A DNA stretch of 64,000 nt from Hohaiivirga grylli (GCF_039655745.1 NZ_JBBYXI010000001.1:186001-250000), one strand, 5' to 3'; numbered from the stretch's first letter, positions 34,341-43,136 are shown. Program-made: numbers and translations. The notes: generated by a model from the sequence alone, not told the origin.

Positions 34341-34595
34341 ATGGCAGAACAACCCAGTGAAAGAAAAGTATCGAATATTCGTATTATATGTACTGCTTTT
34401 CTCGACTTTCTGACAGCATTCGCAGTTATGGGCTACCTGATCGGACTTATCTCAGGTCAAACAACCGAAAATGGATTTTCTCTGAGCGGCGGGCCAGCTC
34501 TTATACTTTTCATATTAATTATTGCCTATTTCGTCATTGGAAACAGAACGGGCGGTACAATCTGGAAACGTATTCTGAAAGTGCCAGCCCGCTAA
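34341..34595 (+). CDS. Small RDD-like membrane protein
   Basis: An 84-residue protein from MAEQPSERKVSNIRIICTAF, with two hydrophobic helices (FLDFLTAFAVMGYLIGLIS and GPALILFILIIAYFVIG) and a basic end (GGTIWKRILKVPAR). The LDFL and GGTIWKRIL pieces resemble the RDD family, shortened. GGAG lies 6 bp before ATG 34341; a TTG start at 34329 is less likely. It is the only plus-strand gene between mnmG and mnmE and is bracketed by parS-like sites. Function unknown. Confidence 0.65.
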   Translation: MAEQPSERKVSNIRIICTAFLDFLTAFAVMGYLIGLISGQTTENGFSLSGGPALILFILIIAYFVIGNRTGGTIWKRILKVPAR

Positions 34596-34600
34596 AAACA

Positions 34601-34616
34601 TGATTCACGTGAAACA
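34601..34616. promoter_or_regulatory. parS-like site 3 (one mismatch)
   Basis: TGATTCACGTGAAACA differs from consensus by one base in the left arm and is the same variant as the site at 47591. Confidence 0.75.
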
Positions 34617-34626
34617 GCGTGAATCA
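34601..34626. terminator. Terminator hairpin built on a parS half-site
   Basis: TGATTCACG and CGTGAATCA form a perfect 9-bp stem with an 8-base loop, followed on the plus strand by TTTT. It ends the small membrane-protein gene and touches the mnmE stop. Its left part overlaps the parS-like site at 34601-34616. Confidence 0.75.
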
Positions 34627-35943
34627 TTTTCCAATGCAAAACGATGAAAACAGACGATCGAGGACATCCTCGACATCAATACGACCCGTCATTACACCAC
34701 AGGCACGCGTTGCCAGTCTGATTTCCTCAGTTGCCAGTTCTGGCAACCCGTTTGTCTGAAGAAGAGTAACTGCCCGCTCCAGACACTCTGAAATATCCTG
34801 CATGGCTTTGCGATGACGTTCCCGCGTGATGATTGCATCTTCACCTATCATCATACGCGAAGCACGCTGTTCCAAACCCTCAATCAATTCCGATAAGCCG
34901 GAACCGGTTGTTGCTGAGATGCTGTAATCAGATGTAACGGAAGAGTGTTCAAGATCATTCTTAGTTGCCACGCGAATGATTTCGCGGCCCTCTGGCGGGT
35001 TTTCCGCATTATCACCGGGGGCAACGAGCCAAAGAACAATATCAGCGTCCTCTGCCCGTTTTCTGGCTCTTGCAACACCTTCCTGCTCGATAGGATCATC
35101 ACTGTCACGTAATCCGGCTGTATCAACCAGTACGGCAGGTAAACCACCAAGATCGAGACGTGTCTCTATGACGTCACGGGTTGTTCCGGCGATAGGTGAA
35201 ACGATGGCAACCTCACGACGTGCAAGCGCATTGAGCAAAGTCGACTTACCGGCATTCGGTGCACCTGCCAGAACAATCGTCAAACCTTCACGCAGGCGTT
35301 CACCTGTCCGGTTCATCAGTTCTGCATCAACTGCATGACGGACACGCTGTATAAGCTCCATAGACTGTGCTTCGAGCTGCCCATCCGCGACATCGCCTTC
35401 ATCAGAGAAATCAAGAGCGGCTTCCATCAGAGCAAGGGCAGTCAGCAGATCTTCACGCCAAAGCTCAATAATCTCACCAACACGACCTTCCATTTGCCGA
35501 AGAGCCTGTCGTCTCTGGGCTTCTGTTTCAGCATCAATCAGATCAGCCAGACCTTCAACTGCTGTTAAATCCATCCGACCATTGAGAAATGCCCGTCTTG
35601 TAAATTCACCGGGTTTAGCTGCACGACAACCTTCAATAGCAGAAAGGCATTTCAGCACGGCCTGTCTGACAGCAATGCCACCATGTATCTGAAGTTCTGC
35701 CTGATCCTCACCTGTAAAACTGGCTGGCCCAGGCATCCATAAAACCAGACACTGATCAAGTGTTTCCCCGGTTGCAGGGTCAATAATATGACGTAAACTT
35801 GCACGACGCTCCGTTGGCAGCTTGCTGAAAATTGTTTCGAGGACGAATCGAGTCTTGTTTCCGCTAATACGGATAACGCATACGGCAGCACGGCCATGGC
35901 CGGATGCCGGTGCAAAGATGGTATCAAGAGAGTTATCACTCAT
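34624..35943 (-). CDS. mnmE: tRNA modification GTPase MnmE
   Basis: 439 residues. The N-terminal folate-binding domain has TIFAPASGHGRAAVCVIRIS; a helical domain follows with the inserted Ras-like G domain: G1 GAPNAGKSTLLN, G2 AGTTRDVIE, G3 DTAGLRDS, G4 TKND. The C terminus is CIGK, carrying the catalytic Cys typical of the family. With MnmG it modifies the wobble uridine of tRNAs. The coding end overlaps the terminator of the opposing small gene. Confidence 0.98.
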   Translation of the reverse strand: MSDNSLDTIFAPASGHGRAAVCVIRISGNKTRFVLETIFSKLPTERRASLRHIIDPATGETLDQCLVLWMPGPASFTGEDQAELQIHGGIAVRQAVLKCLSAIEGCRAAKPGEFTRRAFLNGRMDLTAVEGLADLIDAETEAQRRQALRQMEGRVGEIIELWREDLLTALALMEAALDFSDEGDVADGQLEAQSMELIQRVRHAVDAELMNRTGERLREGLTIVLAGAPNAGKSTLLNALARREVAIVSPIAGTTRDVIETRLDLGGLPAVLVDTAGLRDSDDPIEQEGVARARKRAEDADIVLWLVAPGDNAENPPEGREIIRVATKNDLEHSSVTSDYSISATTGSGLSELIEGLEQRASRMMIGEDAIITRERHRKAMQDISECLERAVTLLQTNGLPELATEEIRLATRACGVMTGRIDVEDVLDRLFSSFCIGK

Positions 35944-36012
35944 CAGTATTCGTCCGAAGTTTTCCCATCACGACAGGGTGGTCTTGAAAATATAGCAAAA
36001 CATCCAAAAGCA

Positions 36013-36038
36013 AAACGGTCGGAAAAGCCCGACCGTTT
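36013..36038 (-). terminator. Rho-independent terminator of rho
   Basis: AAACGGTCGG and CCGACCGTTT form a 10-bp perfect stem; on the minus strand the tail is TTTTGCTTTT. It follows the rho stop codon by about 30 bp. Confidence 0.9.
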
Positions 36039-36068
36039 CATTTCATATCCGAATCAATGCCTGATGGA

Positions 36069-37334
36069 TCAGGTATTCATTGAATCGAAGAATTCACCAT
36101 TGCTCTTTGTCTGACGCAGCTTATCGAGCAGGAACTCAATTGCATCAACCGTACCCATTGGATTGAGGATACGACGCAGAACATACATCTTCTTGAGCGA
36201 ATCGGCTGTCACAAGAAGGTCTTCCTTACGTGTACCGGAACGCGTGATATCAATAGCAGGGAAGACACGCTTATCAGCAACCTTACGATCAAGGATAATT
36301 TCAGAGTTACCTGTACCCTTGAACTCTTCGAAGATCACTTCGTCCATACGTGAGCCGGTATCAATCAGAGCAGTTGCAATGATTGTCAGCGAACCACCTT
36401 CTTCAATATTACGGGCGGCACCGAAGAAGCGTTTTGGACGCTGCAGAGCATTCGCATCAACACCACCGGTCAGAACCTTACCGGAAGATGGAACAACCGT
36501 ATTATAGGCACGGCCAAGGCGTGTAATGGAATCGAGCAGGATAACAACATCACGGCCATGTTCAACCAGACGTTTAGCTTTCTCGATGACCATTTCAGCA
36601 ACCTGAACGTGACGTGCTGCCGGCTCATCAAATGTTGAGGAAACAACCTCACCATTCACGGAACGCTGCATATCCGTCACTTCTTCCGGGCGTTCATCAA
36701 TAAGAAGAACGATCAGATAACACTCAGGATGATTTGCTGTAATTGACTGAGCAATGTTCTGAAGCAGAACCGTCTTACCCGTACGTGGAGGTGCAACAAT
36801 AAGAGCACGCTGGCCTTTACCAATCGGGGAGACAATATCGATAACGCGAGAAGAATAATCCTTCTTTGTCGGATCTTCGACTTCAAGCTTGAGCTGCTGG
36901 TTTGGATACAGCGGCGTCAGGTTATCAAAGTGAACCTTGTGCCTGATCTTATCAGGATCTTCGAAATTGATCGTATTGACCTTGAGAAGGGCGAAGTAAC
37001 GCTCACCTTCTTTAGGACCTCTGATCGGACCCTCAACCGTGTCGCCTGTCCGCAGACCAAAACGGCGGATCTGCGATGGTGATATGTAAATATCATCAGG
37101 ACCGGGAAGATAATTGGATTCGGAAGAACGCAAGAAGCCGAAACCATCCTGCAAAACTTCCATAACACCTGAACCGATAATCTCGGTTTCCTGGGCTGCC
37201 AGACGTTTAAGAATTGCAAACATCAATTCCTGTTTACGCATAATACTGGCGTTTTCGACTTCAAGCTCCTCAGCAAATGCCAAAAGCTCGGTCGGGGATT
37301 TAATTTTTAAATCCTGAAGTTGGATTTCCCTCAT
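36069..37334 (-). CDS. rho: Transcription termination factor Rho
   Basis: 421 residues from MREIQLQDLKIKSPTELLAF, the usual alphaproteobacterial start. The RNA-binding cold-shock-like domain has SGVMEVLQDGFGFLRSSESN; the ATPase domain has Walker A APPRTGKTVLLQ, VLLIDERPEEVTDM, the Q-loop segment beginning GKGQRALIVAPP, and the conserved LDRKVADKRVFPAIDI. Rho is a hexameric RNA helicase that ends untranslated transcripts. No purine-rich ribosome-binding site precedes the start; a CCCCCC tract does. The 249-bp upstream gap holds a hairpin (GAGCAT 37506-37511 with ATGCTC 37533-37538). Confidence 0.98.
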   Translation of the reverse strand: MREIQLQDLKIKSPTELLAFAEELEVENASIMRKQELMFAILKRLAAQETEIIGSGVMEVLQDGFGFLRSSESNYLPGPDDIYISPSQIRRFGLRTGDTVEGPIRGPKEGERYFALLKVNTINFEDPDKIRHKVHFDNLTPLYPNQQLKLEVEDPTKKDYSSRVIDIVSPIGKGQRALIVAPPRTGKTVLLQNIAQSITANHPECYLIVLLIDERPEEVTDMQRSVNGEVVSSTFDEPAARHVQVAEMVIEKAKRLVEHGRDVVILLDSITRLGRAYNTVVPSSGKVLTGGVDANALQRPKRFFGAARNIEEGGSLTIIATALIDTGSRMDEVIFEEFKGTGNSEIILDRKVADKRVFPAIDITRSGTRKEDLLVTADSLKKMYVLRRILNPMGTVDAIEFLLDKLRQTKSNGEFFDSMNT

Positions 37335-37601
37335 TGGGGGGAATACTCTCAAATTATGAAGTTAATGATTAATAAGCGAAATTTAGATCAGATAACGTGA
37401 CACTGGAGTTCCAGCTAAAAACCGAAAGCTTGGATTCGTTATGCTCGACCTTTTTGGGAAGGAATCAAGAAATAACCTGTTTTATTTCTCAACTCAAGAG
37501 CAATAGAGCATAAATCTTCAATTGAAGAAAAAATGCTCAATCACTGAGTTAATATAGCAACTCTAATTTCCAAGAGGCTATTACCAAAAAATCTAACGAA
37601 A

Positions 37602-38030
37602 TTAGCTCCAGGGCTTCACAACTACCAGAATGACGATGAAAATCATCAGAAGGGTAGGCACTTCATTCATGACACGGAAGAACTTGTCAGAATGTGTGTT
37701 TTTATCCTGCGCAAATGCTTTCATCCAGCGAACATTCATTCCATGTAAACCTGTCAAAACAAAAGCCAGCAGCAGTTTTCCATGAAACCATCCTGATTTC
37801 AGAAAACCACCATCCCAGGCAAGATAAAGACCAAGAATCCAGGCAACAATCATTGCAGGATTAATGATAGCTTTCAGAAGCCGCCGCTCCATAACCTTGA
37901 ATGTCTCTGACTGCTGAGACCCAACGGGCGCACTGCAGTGATAGACAAAAAGCCTTGGCAGATAGAGCGTACCAGCCATCCATGCGATGACAGCAATGAT
38001 ATGAAACGCCTTCAGATAAAGATAAAGCAC
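37602..38030 (-). CDS. hemJ: Protoporphyrinogen oxidase HemJ
   Basis: A 142-residue protein with four helices. Conserved residues are the His in LKAFHIIAVIAWMAGTLYLP and its partner basic residue in GWFHGKLLLAFVLTGLHGMN. HemJ binds haem and oxidises protoporphyrinogen IX at the inner membrane in bacteria without HemG/HemY. It sits beside hemE, the uroporphyrinogen decarboxylase gene, which supports a haem-synthesis role. It is preceded by the hemE terminator, so it may have its own promoter. Confidence 0.93.
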   Translation of the reverse strand: MLYLYLKAFHIIAVIAWMAGTLYLPRLFVYHCSAPVGSQQSETFKVMERRLLKAIINPAMIVAWILGLYLAWDGGFLKSGWFHGKLLLAFVLTGLHGMNVRWMKAFAQDKNTHSDKFFRVMNEVPTLLMIFIVILVVVKPWS

Positions 38031-38100
38031 TTTTATAATCCCTAGTCAGACAGACTGAATATTCTCAAAATCGGCAAGTTACAATCTGAATAAAAAAGCC

Positions 38101-38125
38101 AAGCTTAGAACTATTTACTAAGCTT
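38101..38125 (-). terminator. Terminator overlapping the hemE stop
   Basis: AAGCTTAG and CTAAGCTT form an 8-bp perfect stem; on the minus strand it is followed by GGCTTTTTTA. The TAG stop of hemE lies in the stem. Confidence 0.85.
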
Positions 38126-39158
38126 CACGAACCTTTTTAATCAGTTGTTCGACATGCTCAATCGGTGTCTGGGGAACAATTCCATGACCAAGATTGAAAA
38201 TATGTGCTTTTTGACGCGCAGCTTTGCGGATAACATCAACCCCATCATCAAGATAAGAACCACCAGCAACAAGCGCTAATGGGTCAAGATTACCCTGAGT
38301 TGGCACAGAAGACAGGCTTCCCTGGTTAATTACGGCGATATTTGTGCCCCAATCTAGGGCAATAGCATCTGCAAAACCGGCAGCTGCTATTTTTTCAAGG
38401 TTATTGCCTCCGCCACGAACAAAAACAATCGCTTTTGCTGCAGGTCGCTCTTCCTTAAGCTTTTTAACAATCCGTTCAATCGGCTTCAGCGAGAGGCGAT
38501 CAAACAAGGCAGGCGGTAGTGCGGAACCAAAACTTTCAAAAATCTGGACAGCTTCAGCACCTGCATCAATCTGACGGATCAGATAAGCCGTTGATGCACG
38601 AACAAGCCGATCTATCAGGGCATCCATAAATTCTGGATCCTGATACGCAAGAATACGTGCTGGTGCCTGATCTGGCGTTCCCTTACCGGCAATCATGTAG
38701 CTTGCCACTGTCCAGGGGGCACCACAGAAACCAAGAAGCGTTGTTTCAGAAGGCAAGGCTGTTTTTAAAATATCGAGTGTCTCGAAAACCGGATCGAGCC
38801 TGTTAAGAGGAAGCTCATCCTCAAGCTTGGATAAATCCTTGAGAGAGAGAACCTGATCAAGCTTTGGTCCTTCATTCTCGACAAAACTGACTTTAAGCCC
38901 AAGCGCGTCTGGAATAACCAGAATATCCGAAAACAAAATAGCGGCGTCAAAACCAAAACGTCTGATTGGTTGAAGTGTAACCTCTGCAGCAAGCTTTGGT
39001 GTGTAACAGAGTTCGAGAAAACCGGATACGCTGCTTCGAACCTGTCTGTATTCTGGAAGATAACGGCCTGCCTGTCTCATAACCCATATTGGTAATGGCC
39101 ATACCGGCTGACCATTCAGGACCTGCATGATTTTCTTCTGACTCGTGTTCACAGGCAT
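38118..39158 (-). CDS. hemE: Uroporphyrinogen decarboxylase
   Basis: 346 residues. Markers are PIWVMRQAGRYLPEYRQVRS, FDAAILFSDILVIPDALGL, GFCGAPWTVASYMIAGKGT, FESFGSALPP and the C-terminal FNLGHGIVPQTPIEHV. HemE decarboxylates the four acetates of uroporphyrinogen III to give coproporphyrinogen III. The start is ATG 39158 or, better spaced from GGGAG, GTG 39152. In Caulobacter and relatives hemE borders the chromosome origin; the 400-bp gap upstream here has origin features. Confidence 0.97.
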   Translation of the reverse strand: MPVNTSQKKIMQVLNGQPVWPLPIWVMRQAGRYLPEYRQVRSSVSGFLELCYTPKLAAEVTLQPIRRFGFDAAILFSDILVIPDALGLKVSFVENEGPKLDQVLSLKDLSKLEDELPLNRLDPVFETLDILKTALPSETTLLGFCGAPWTVASYMIAGKGTPDQAPARILAYQDPEFMDALIDRLVRASTAYLIRQIDAGAEAVQIFESFGSALPPALFDRLSLKPIERIVKKLKEERPAAKAIVFVRGGGNNLEKIAAAGFADAIALDWGTNIAVINQGSLSSVPTQGNLDPLALVAGGSYLDDGVDVIRKAARQKAHIFNLGHGIVPQTPIEHVEQLIKKVREA

Positions 39159-39559
39159 CTCCCAAAGAATAATTAAATCTATTTAAAAGACTCTGTTGTT
39201 GTTGTTAGGAAGTGAATCCTGATGTCACAACATCATCCACAATTCATCCACACCGTGAATTCATTTTGCGCTTTTGTAAGGTATCAAAGTGAACGCGGCA
39301 ATGGTTAACAAATAGTTAAGGGTTAACATAAAGTTAATGAAATGTCTGAAACCGGAATCTCTGAATCGAATTTCGATTCGTACCTGATTCACTTAACTGA
39401 CCCTTTAAAGTTGTCCTCAGTGGTAATGCCTGTTGATGAATATCTTTGTCATCCACAAGGGAGCACGAACAGCGTAAAGTAGGGGCCAGTTGTTCACATT
39501 CCTCCCCATTGGGCTGTGTATTACGATCATGATAGAAATTATTATTAAGGATCAATAAC
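39159..39559. other. Probable chromosomal origin of replication (oriC)
   Basis: This 401-bp gap between divergent hemE and ppsR is the Caulobacter-type oriC position. DnaA-like boxes: TCATCCACA at 39233-39241, 39244-39252 and 39449-39457, TTGTTCACA at 39490-39498, and TAATACACA on the minus strand at 39515-39523. Two exact CtrA boxes lie at 39305-39337. GANTC sites occur at 39214, 39355, 39363, 39375 and 39386, five in about 175 bp. A palindrome GAATCGAA-T-TTCGATTC lies at 39363-39379. The whole gap is A+T-rich and non-coding, apart from the ppsR ribosome-binding site. Confidence 0.8.
39305..39337. promoter_or_regulatory. Paired CtrA boxes in oriC
   Basis: TTAACAAATAGTTAA (39305-39319) and TTAACATAAAGTTAA (39323-39337) are both exact TTAA-N7-TTAA, 18 bp apart. 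A third, imperfect copy (TTAA-N8-TTAA) starts at 39393. In Caulobacter such sites let CtrA silence the origin. Confidence 0.8.
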
Positions 39560-40390
39560 TTGTCCCGGAATTTCTTTCACATCCATCTGGTTTCCGACTC
39601 AACAGGTGAAACGCTGCTCACGGTCGCACGTGCTGTTACTGTTCAGTATGAGGGTATTTCAGCCATTGAGCATATTTATCCGCTCGTGCGCACAAAAGCA
39701 CAGCTTGAGAAAGCTTTGGACGATATTGAATCAGCGCCGGGAATTGTTCTTTATACGCTTGTTGATCAGGATCTGAATGAACAGCTGGAAGAGACCTGCC
39801 GAAATCTTGGTGTTCCATTTCTTTCGGTTCTGTCACCTGTCCACTCTCTCCTGCAGTCGTATCTTGGGACCGCCGCAACAGGTCGATCAGGTGCCCAACA
39901 CGTTCTTAATGCGGAATATTTTAAACGTATTGAAGCAATGAATTTTACCTTGCTTCATGATGATGGACATTTGCCAGATGATATTGAACAGGCTGATATC
40001 ATCCTGCTTGGTGTCAGTCGAACATCCAAGACACCAACATCAATTTATCTTGCCAACAGGGGATTAAAGACAGCCAATATTCCCCTAATTCTGAATGTTC
40101 CTATTCCGGAAAAGATATTACAGGCCCGTCGACCATTGATTGTGGGCCTTGTTGCAACGCCCGAGCGTATCGTTCAGATCAGACAGAATCGTCTTTTAAG
40201 TCTCAATGCCGATGAAGATACTGATTATGTCGATCGTGATACGGTTGCTGAGGAAATTTCAGAATCAAGACGATTATTTGCACGGAATAACTGGCCAATT
40301 ATTGACGTGACACGGCGTTCAATTGAAGAAACGGCCGCAGCTATAATTGAGAAATATCGTGAGCGCCGTATGCAGGATGTCGCGATATGA
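39560..40390 (+). CDS. ppsR: Pyruvate,phosphate dikinase/PEP synthase regulatory protein (DUF299)
   Basis: 276 residues. Start is TTG 39560 with AAGGA 9 bp upstream, giving the conserved FHIHLVSDSTGETLLTVARA. The nucleotide-binding loop is ILLGVSRTSKTPTSIYLA; a later conserved segment is NVPIPEKILQARRPLIVGLV. The family both phosphorylates (with ADP) and dephosphorylates PPDK or PEP synthase. Adjacent to the proposed oriC, it is the Caulobacter RP001 equivalent. Whether the target is PpdK or PpsA cannot be told here. Confidence 0.93.
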   Translation: MSRNFFHIHLVSDSTGETLLTVARAVTVQYEGISAIEHIYPLVRTKAQLEKALDDIESAPGIVLYTLVDQDLNEQLEETCRNLGVPFLSVLSPVHSLLQSYLGTAATGRSGAQHVLNAEYFKRIEAMNFTLLHDDGHLPDDIEQADIILLGVSRTSKTPTSIYLANRGLKTANIPLILNVPIPEKILQARRPLIVGLVATPERIVQIRQNRLLSLNADEDTDYVDRDTVAEEISESRRLFARNNWPIIDVTRRSIEETAAAIIEKYRERRMQDVAI

Positions 40391-40406
40391 GAACTTCGGG
40401 GATAAG

Positions 40407-41249
40407 ATGACTGATATCCGCAAAGCATTTGTAACCGGTTATCCTGTAAAACATTCCCGGTCACCACTGATACATAATCATTGGCTAAAACTTCATGGAA
40501 TTGAAGGAAGCTATGAAAAGGTTGAAATAGAGCCTTCTCATTTTAGTGATTTAATCAAACGCATCAGAAATGGTGAGTTTATTGGTGGCAATGTCACAAT
40601 CCCTCATAAAGAGGCTGCTTATCTATCGGCGGATGTTCTGACTGATCGTGCAAGACGTCTCAAAGCTGTGAACACATTGTGGATGCAGGATGGAAAGCTG
40701 TGGGGAGATAATACCGATATCATAGGTTTTACAGCCAATCTTGATCAGGCTTTGGGTAAAGACTGGCATCAGGATATTACGCATGCTCTCGTTGTCGGTG
40801 CAGGCGGGGCCTCCAGGGCTGTTGTTGCCGGTCTGCTTTCCTATGAGGGAATGCAGGTAACAATCATTAATCGGACAGAAGAGAAAGCACGCAGCCTCGC
40901 AGAATTTAATCCTGACAGAATCAGTGTTGCACCATGGAGTGATATGGCCCGGGAAACAGAACGCGCCGGAGTTGTTGTTAATACGACGTCACTCGGGATG
41001 GTTGGTTACCCACCACTTGATATTGATTTCTCTCGGTGTGGCTCGCAGACAATTGTGACAGATATTGTTTATATCCCGTTGATAACACCAATGTTGAAGC
41101 AGGCACAGGCGCTTTCTCTACGTACAGTTGATGGCCTTGGAATGCTTTTGCATCAAGCAGTTCCCGGTTTTTCAAAGTGGTTTGGTATAACGCCACAGGT
41201 TACACCAGAGCTGAGAGAGATTATATTAAGGGATATCGGGGAAATGTGA
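40407..41249 (+). CDS. aroE: Shikimate 5-dehydrogenase
   Basis: 280 residues from MTDIRKAFVTGYPVKHSRSP, where SRSP binds shikimate. Catalytic Lys in GGNVTIPHKEAAYLSAD, Asp in LWGDNTDIIGF, and the NADP loop VVGAGGASRAVVAGLL. It reduces 3-dehydroshikimate in aromatic amino-acid synthesis. Its TGA overlaps the ATG of coaE by one base. A longer frame starting inside ppsR at 40347 is less likely. Confidence 0.97.
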   Translation: MTDIRKAFVTGYPVKHSRSPLIHNHWLKLHGIEGSYEKVEIEPSHFSDLIKRIRNGEFIGGNVTIPHKEAAYLSADVLTDRARRLKAVNTLWMQDGKLWGDNTDIIGFTANLDQALGKDWHQDITHALVVGAGGASRAVVAGLLSYEGMQVTIINRTEEKARSLAEFNPDRISVAPWSDMARETERAGVVVNTTSLGMVGYPPLDIDFSRCGSQTIVTDIVYIPLITPMLKQAQALSLRTVDGLGMLLHQAVPGFSKWFGITPQVTPELREIILRDIGEM

Positions 41250-41857
41250 TGGTCTTTGTTCTTGGACTGACAGGCTCTATCGGAATGGGAAAATCAGCAA
41301 CGGCTGATCTCTTCCGTTCGTTTGGCGTGCCAGTCTATGACGCAGATGCGACCGTCCATGATCTTTATAGAAATGAAGCTGTCGTCCCGATTTCAAAGCA
41401 TTTCCCGAATACCGTTAAAGACAACATCATTGATCGAGAGGCACTGTCTGCTGAAGTTCTTGATTCACCTGAGAAGATGCGTTTGCTTGAATCTCTCGTT
41501 CATCCGCTTGTCTGGGAGAAGGAACGTGTTTTTGTAAAAGCTGCTGCATCTGCAAGTCACCGGCTTGTTGTACTGGATAGTCCGCTTTTACTGGAAACCG
41601 GTGGGGAAGCCCGTTGTGATGCGGTTGCAGTTGTCAGCGCACCAGCGCATATTCAGCGTCAGCGTGTTTTAAGCAGGGCAGGAATGACTGAGGAGAAACT
41701 GAAGTCCATTCTGGCCAAGCAAATTCCCGATAGGGAAAAACGGCTTAAAGCGCATTTTATAATTGATAGCAGCCGTGGTCTTGATGATGCAAGGCTTGAG
41801 GTTGAGGCCATCATCCGGTGTCTTTCAGGCCGGACAGGTAAAGGTAATCCGGCTTAA
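41249..41857 (+). CDS. coaE: Dephospho-CoA kinase
   Basis: 202 residues from MVFVLGLTGSIGMGKSATAD, with P-loop GSIGMGKS. Substrate segment DADATVHDLY and LVVLDSPLLLETGGE follow, and the lid is near RAGMTEEKLKSILAKQIPDREK. It phosphorylates dephospho-CoA in the final step of CoA synthesis. It is coupled to aroE upstream and dnaQ downstream by one-base overlaps. A longer start at 41177 inside aroE is rejected. Confidence 0.97.
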   Translation: MVFVLGLTGSIGMGKSATADLFRSFGVPVYDADATVHDLYRNEAVVPISKHFPNTVKDNIIDREALSAEVLDSPEKMRLLESLVHPLVWEKERVFVKAAASASHRLVVLDSPLLLETGGEARCDAVAVVSAPAHIQRQRVLSRAGMTEEKLKSILAKQIPDREKRLKAHFIIDSSRGLDDARLEVEAIIRCLSGRTGKGNPA

Positions 41858-42585
41858 TGTTACGCGAAATAGTTTTTGATACGGAAACGACAGGTGTTCG
41901 GGCCAATGATGGTGACCGACTGGTGGAAATTGGTTGTGTTGAGCTCCTCAATCATATTCCGACAGGTAATACCTTTCACGTCTATATCAATCCTGAGCGC
42001 CCCGTACCGGTTGAGGCTTTCGATATTCATGGCCTGTCAGATGAATTTCTGGCTGATAAGCCCGTTTTTGCCGAAATTGCCGATAAATTTTGGGAGTTTA
42101 TTGGTGACAGCAAGCTGATCGCTCATAATGCCAGCTTCGATATTGGCTTTATGAACGCGGAATATGCACGGATTGATAAAAGTCGGCAGATTTCTATGGA
42201 GCGCGTCATTGATACGCTCGCACTGGCACGGCGCAAGCATCCAGGTGCTGGTAATTCGCTTGATGCCCTGTGTTCACGTTATGGCATTGATAATTCCCGC
42301 CGGACGAAACACGGCGCTCTGCTCGACTCGGAGATTCTCGCTGAAGTTTATCTTGAGTTGATTGGTGGCCGCCAGGCCGGCTTTAATCTGGCAGATGAGC
42401 CTGCAAAGGTTACAAATGAGCAGAACTCGGCTCAGGCAGCGGGAGTCATGCCGCGTGAGAAGCGGGTTTTTAAACCACGCATGACAGATCATGAATTAAT
42501 GGCCCATCGGGCTTTTATTGCCAAAATGGGTGATAAGGCGATCTGGAAAGATTATATGCCTGAAGAACCTTCTGAGACCGCATGA
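41857..42585 (+). CDS. dnaQ: DNA polymerase III epsilon subunit (3'-5' exonuclease)
   Basis: 242 residues. DEDDh motifs: Exo I IVFDTETTGVRANDGDRLVE, Exo II LIAHNASFDIGFMNAEY, Exo III with the catalytic His in TKHGALLDSEILAEVYLEL. The C-terminal tail binds the polymerase subunit. Epsilon proofreads during replication. It is the last gene of the ppsR-aroE-coaE-dnaQ run and is followed by a bidirectional terminator. Confidence 0.97.
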   Translation: MLREIVFDTETTGVRANDGDRLVEIGCVELLNHIPTGNTFHVYINPERPVPVEAFDIHGLSDEFLADKPVFAEIADKFWEFIGDSKLIAHNASFDIGFMNAEYARIDKSRQISMERVIDTLALARRKHPGAGNSLDALCSRYGIDNSRRTKHGALLDSEILAEVYLELIGGRQAGFNLADEPAKVTNEQNSAQAAGVMPREKRVFKPRMTDHELMAHRAFIAKMGDKAIWKDYMPEEPSETA

Positions 42586-42588
42586 AAA

Positions 42589-42611
42589 AAACCGGCCTGA
42601 ATGGCCGGTTT
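42589..42611. terminator. Bidirectional terminator between dnaQ and secB
   Basis: AAACCGGCC and GGCCGGTTT form a perfect 9-bp stem with a 5-base loop, flanked by A6 on the left and T5 on the right. It serves both converging genes. Confidence 0.95.
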
Positions 42612-42635
42612 TTCAATTCGTACGTTTGCTGTTTC

Positions 42636-43136
42636 TTATGAAGACAGCGGAGCATTCCCACGCTCTTCAGCAGCAGCCTGTGCTTCGGCTGCTTTCTGAC
42701 GGTAGAGCTCAACGAAATCGATTGGATCGATATACAGTGGTGGGAAGCCACCATTGCGAACAGCATCTGCAACGATCTGACGACCGAATGGGAACAGAAG
42801 GCGTGGGCATTCAATGTAAAGAACAGGATGGAAGTTTTCCTGCGGAATGCCCTGAAGGCGGAAAATACCGGCATACTTCAGATCAAAAGCGAAAAGAACT
42901 TCTTCACCAACCTTGGCGCTGCCTTCAAGAGCCAGCTCGACTTCAAAGTCAGCTTCTGCCAGCTGGGCAACATCAATGTTTACCTGAATGGAGATTTCAG
43001 GCTGGTTGTTAGGTGGCGTCTGGAAAGAGCGCGGTGCATTTGGGTTCTCAAAGGAGAAGTCCTTGGCATATTGTGCCAGTGCATTCAGCGACGGGGCCGC
43101 CTGGTTTGTGTCGTTTGTTGCCGGATTTTCGGCCAT
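42636..43136 (-). CDS. secB: Protein-export chaperone SecB
   Basis: 166 residues from MAENPATNDTNQAAPSLNAL. Typical segments are QYAKDFSFENPNAPRSFQ, ISIQVNIDVAQLAEADFEVE, AGIFRLQGIPQENFHPVLYI and CPRLLFPFGRQIVADAVRNG. The SecB tetramer keeps preproteins unfolded and hands them to SecA. AGGAG lies 7 bp before ATG 43136, which fixes the start against the longer frame to 43208. Confidence 0.98.
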   Translation of the reverse strand: MAENPATNDTNQAAPSLNALAQYAKDFSFENPNAPRSFQTPPNNQPEISIQVNIDVAQLAEADFEVELALEGSAKVGEEVLFAFDLKYAGIFRLQGIPQENFHPVLYIECPRLLFPFGRQIVADAVRNGGFPPLYIDPIDFVELYRQKAAEAQAAAEERGNAPLSS

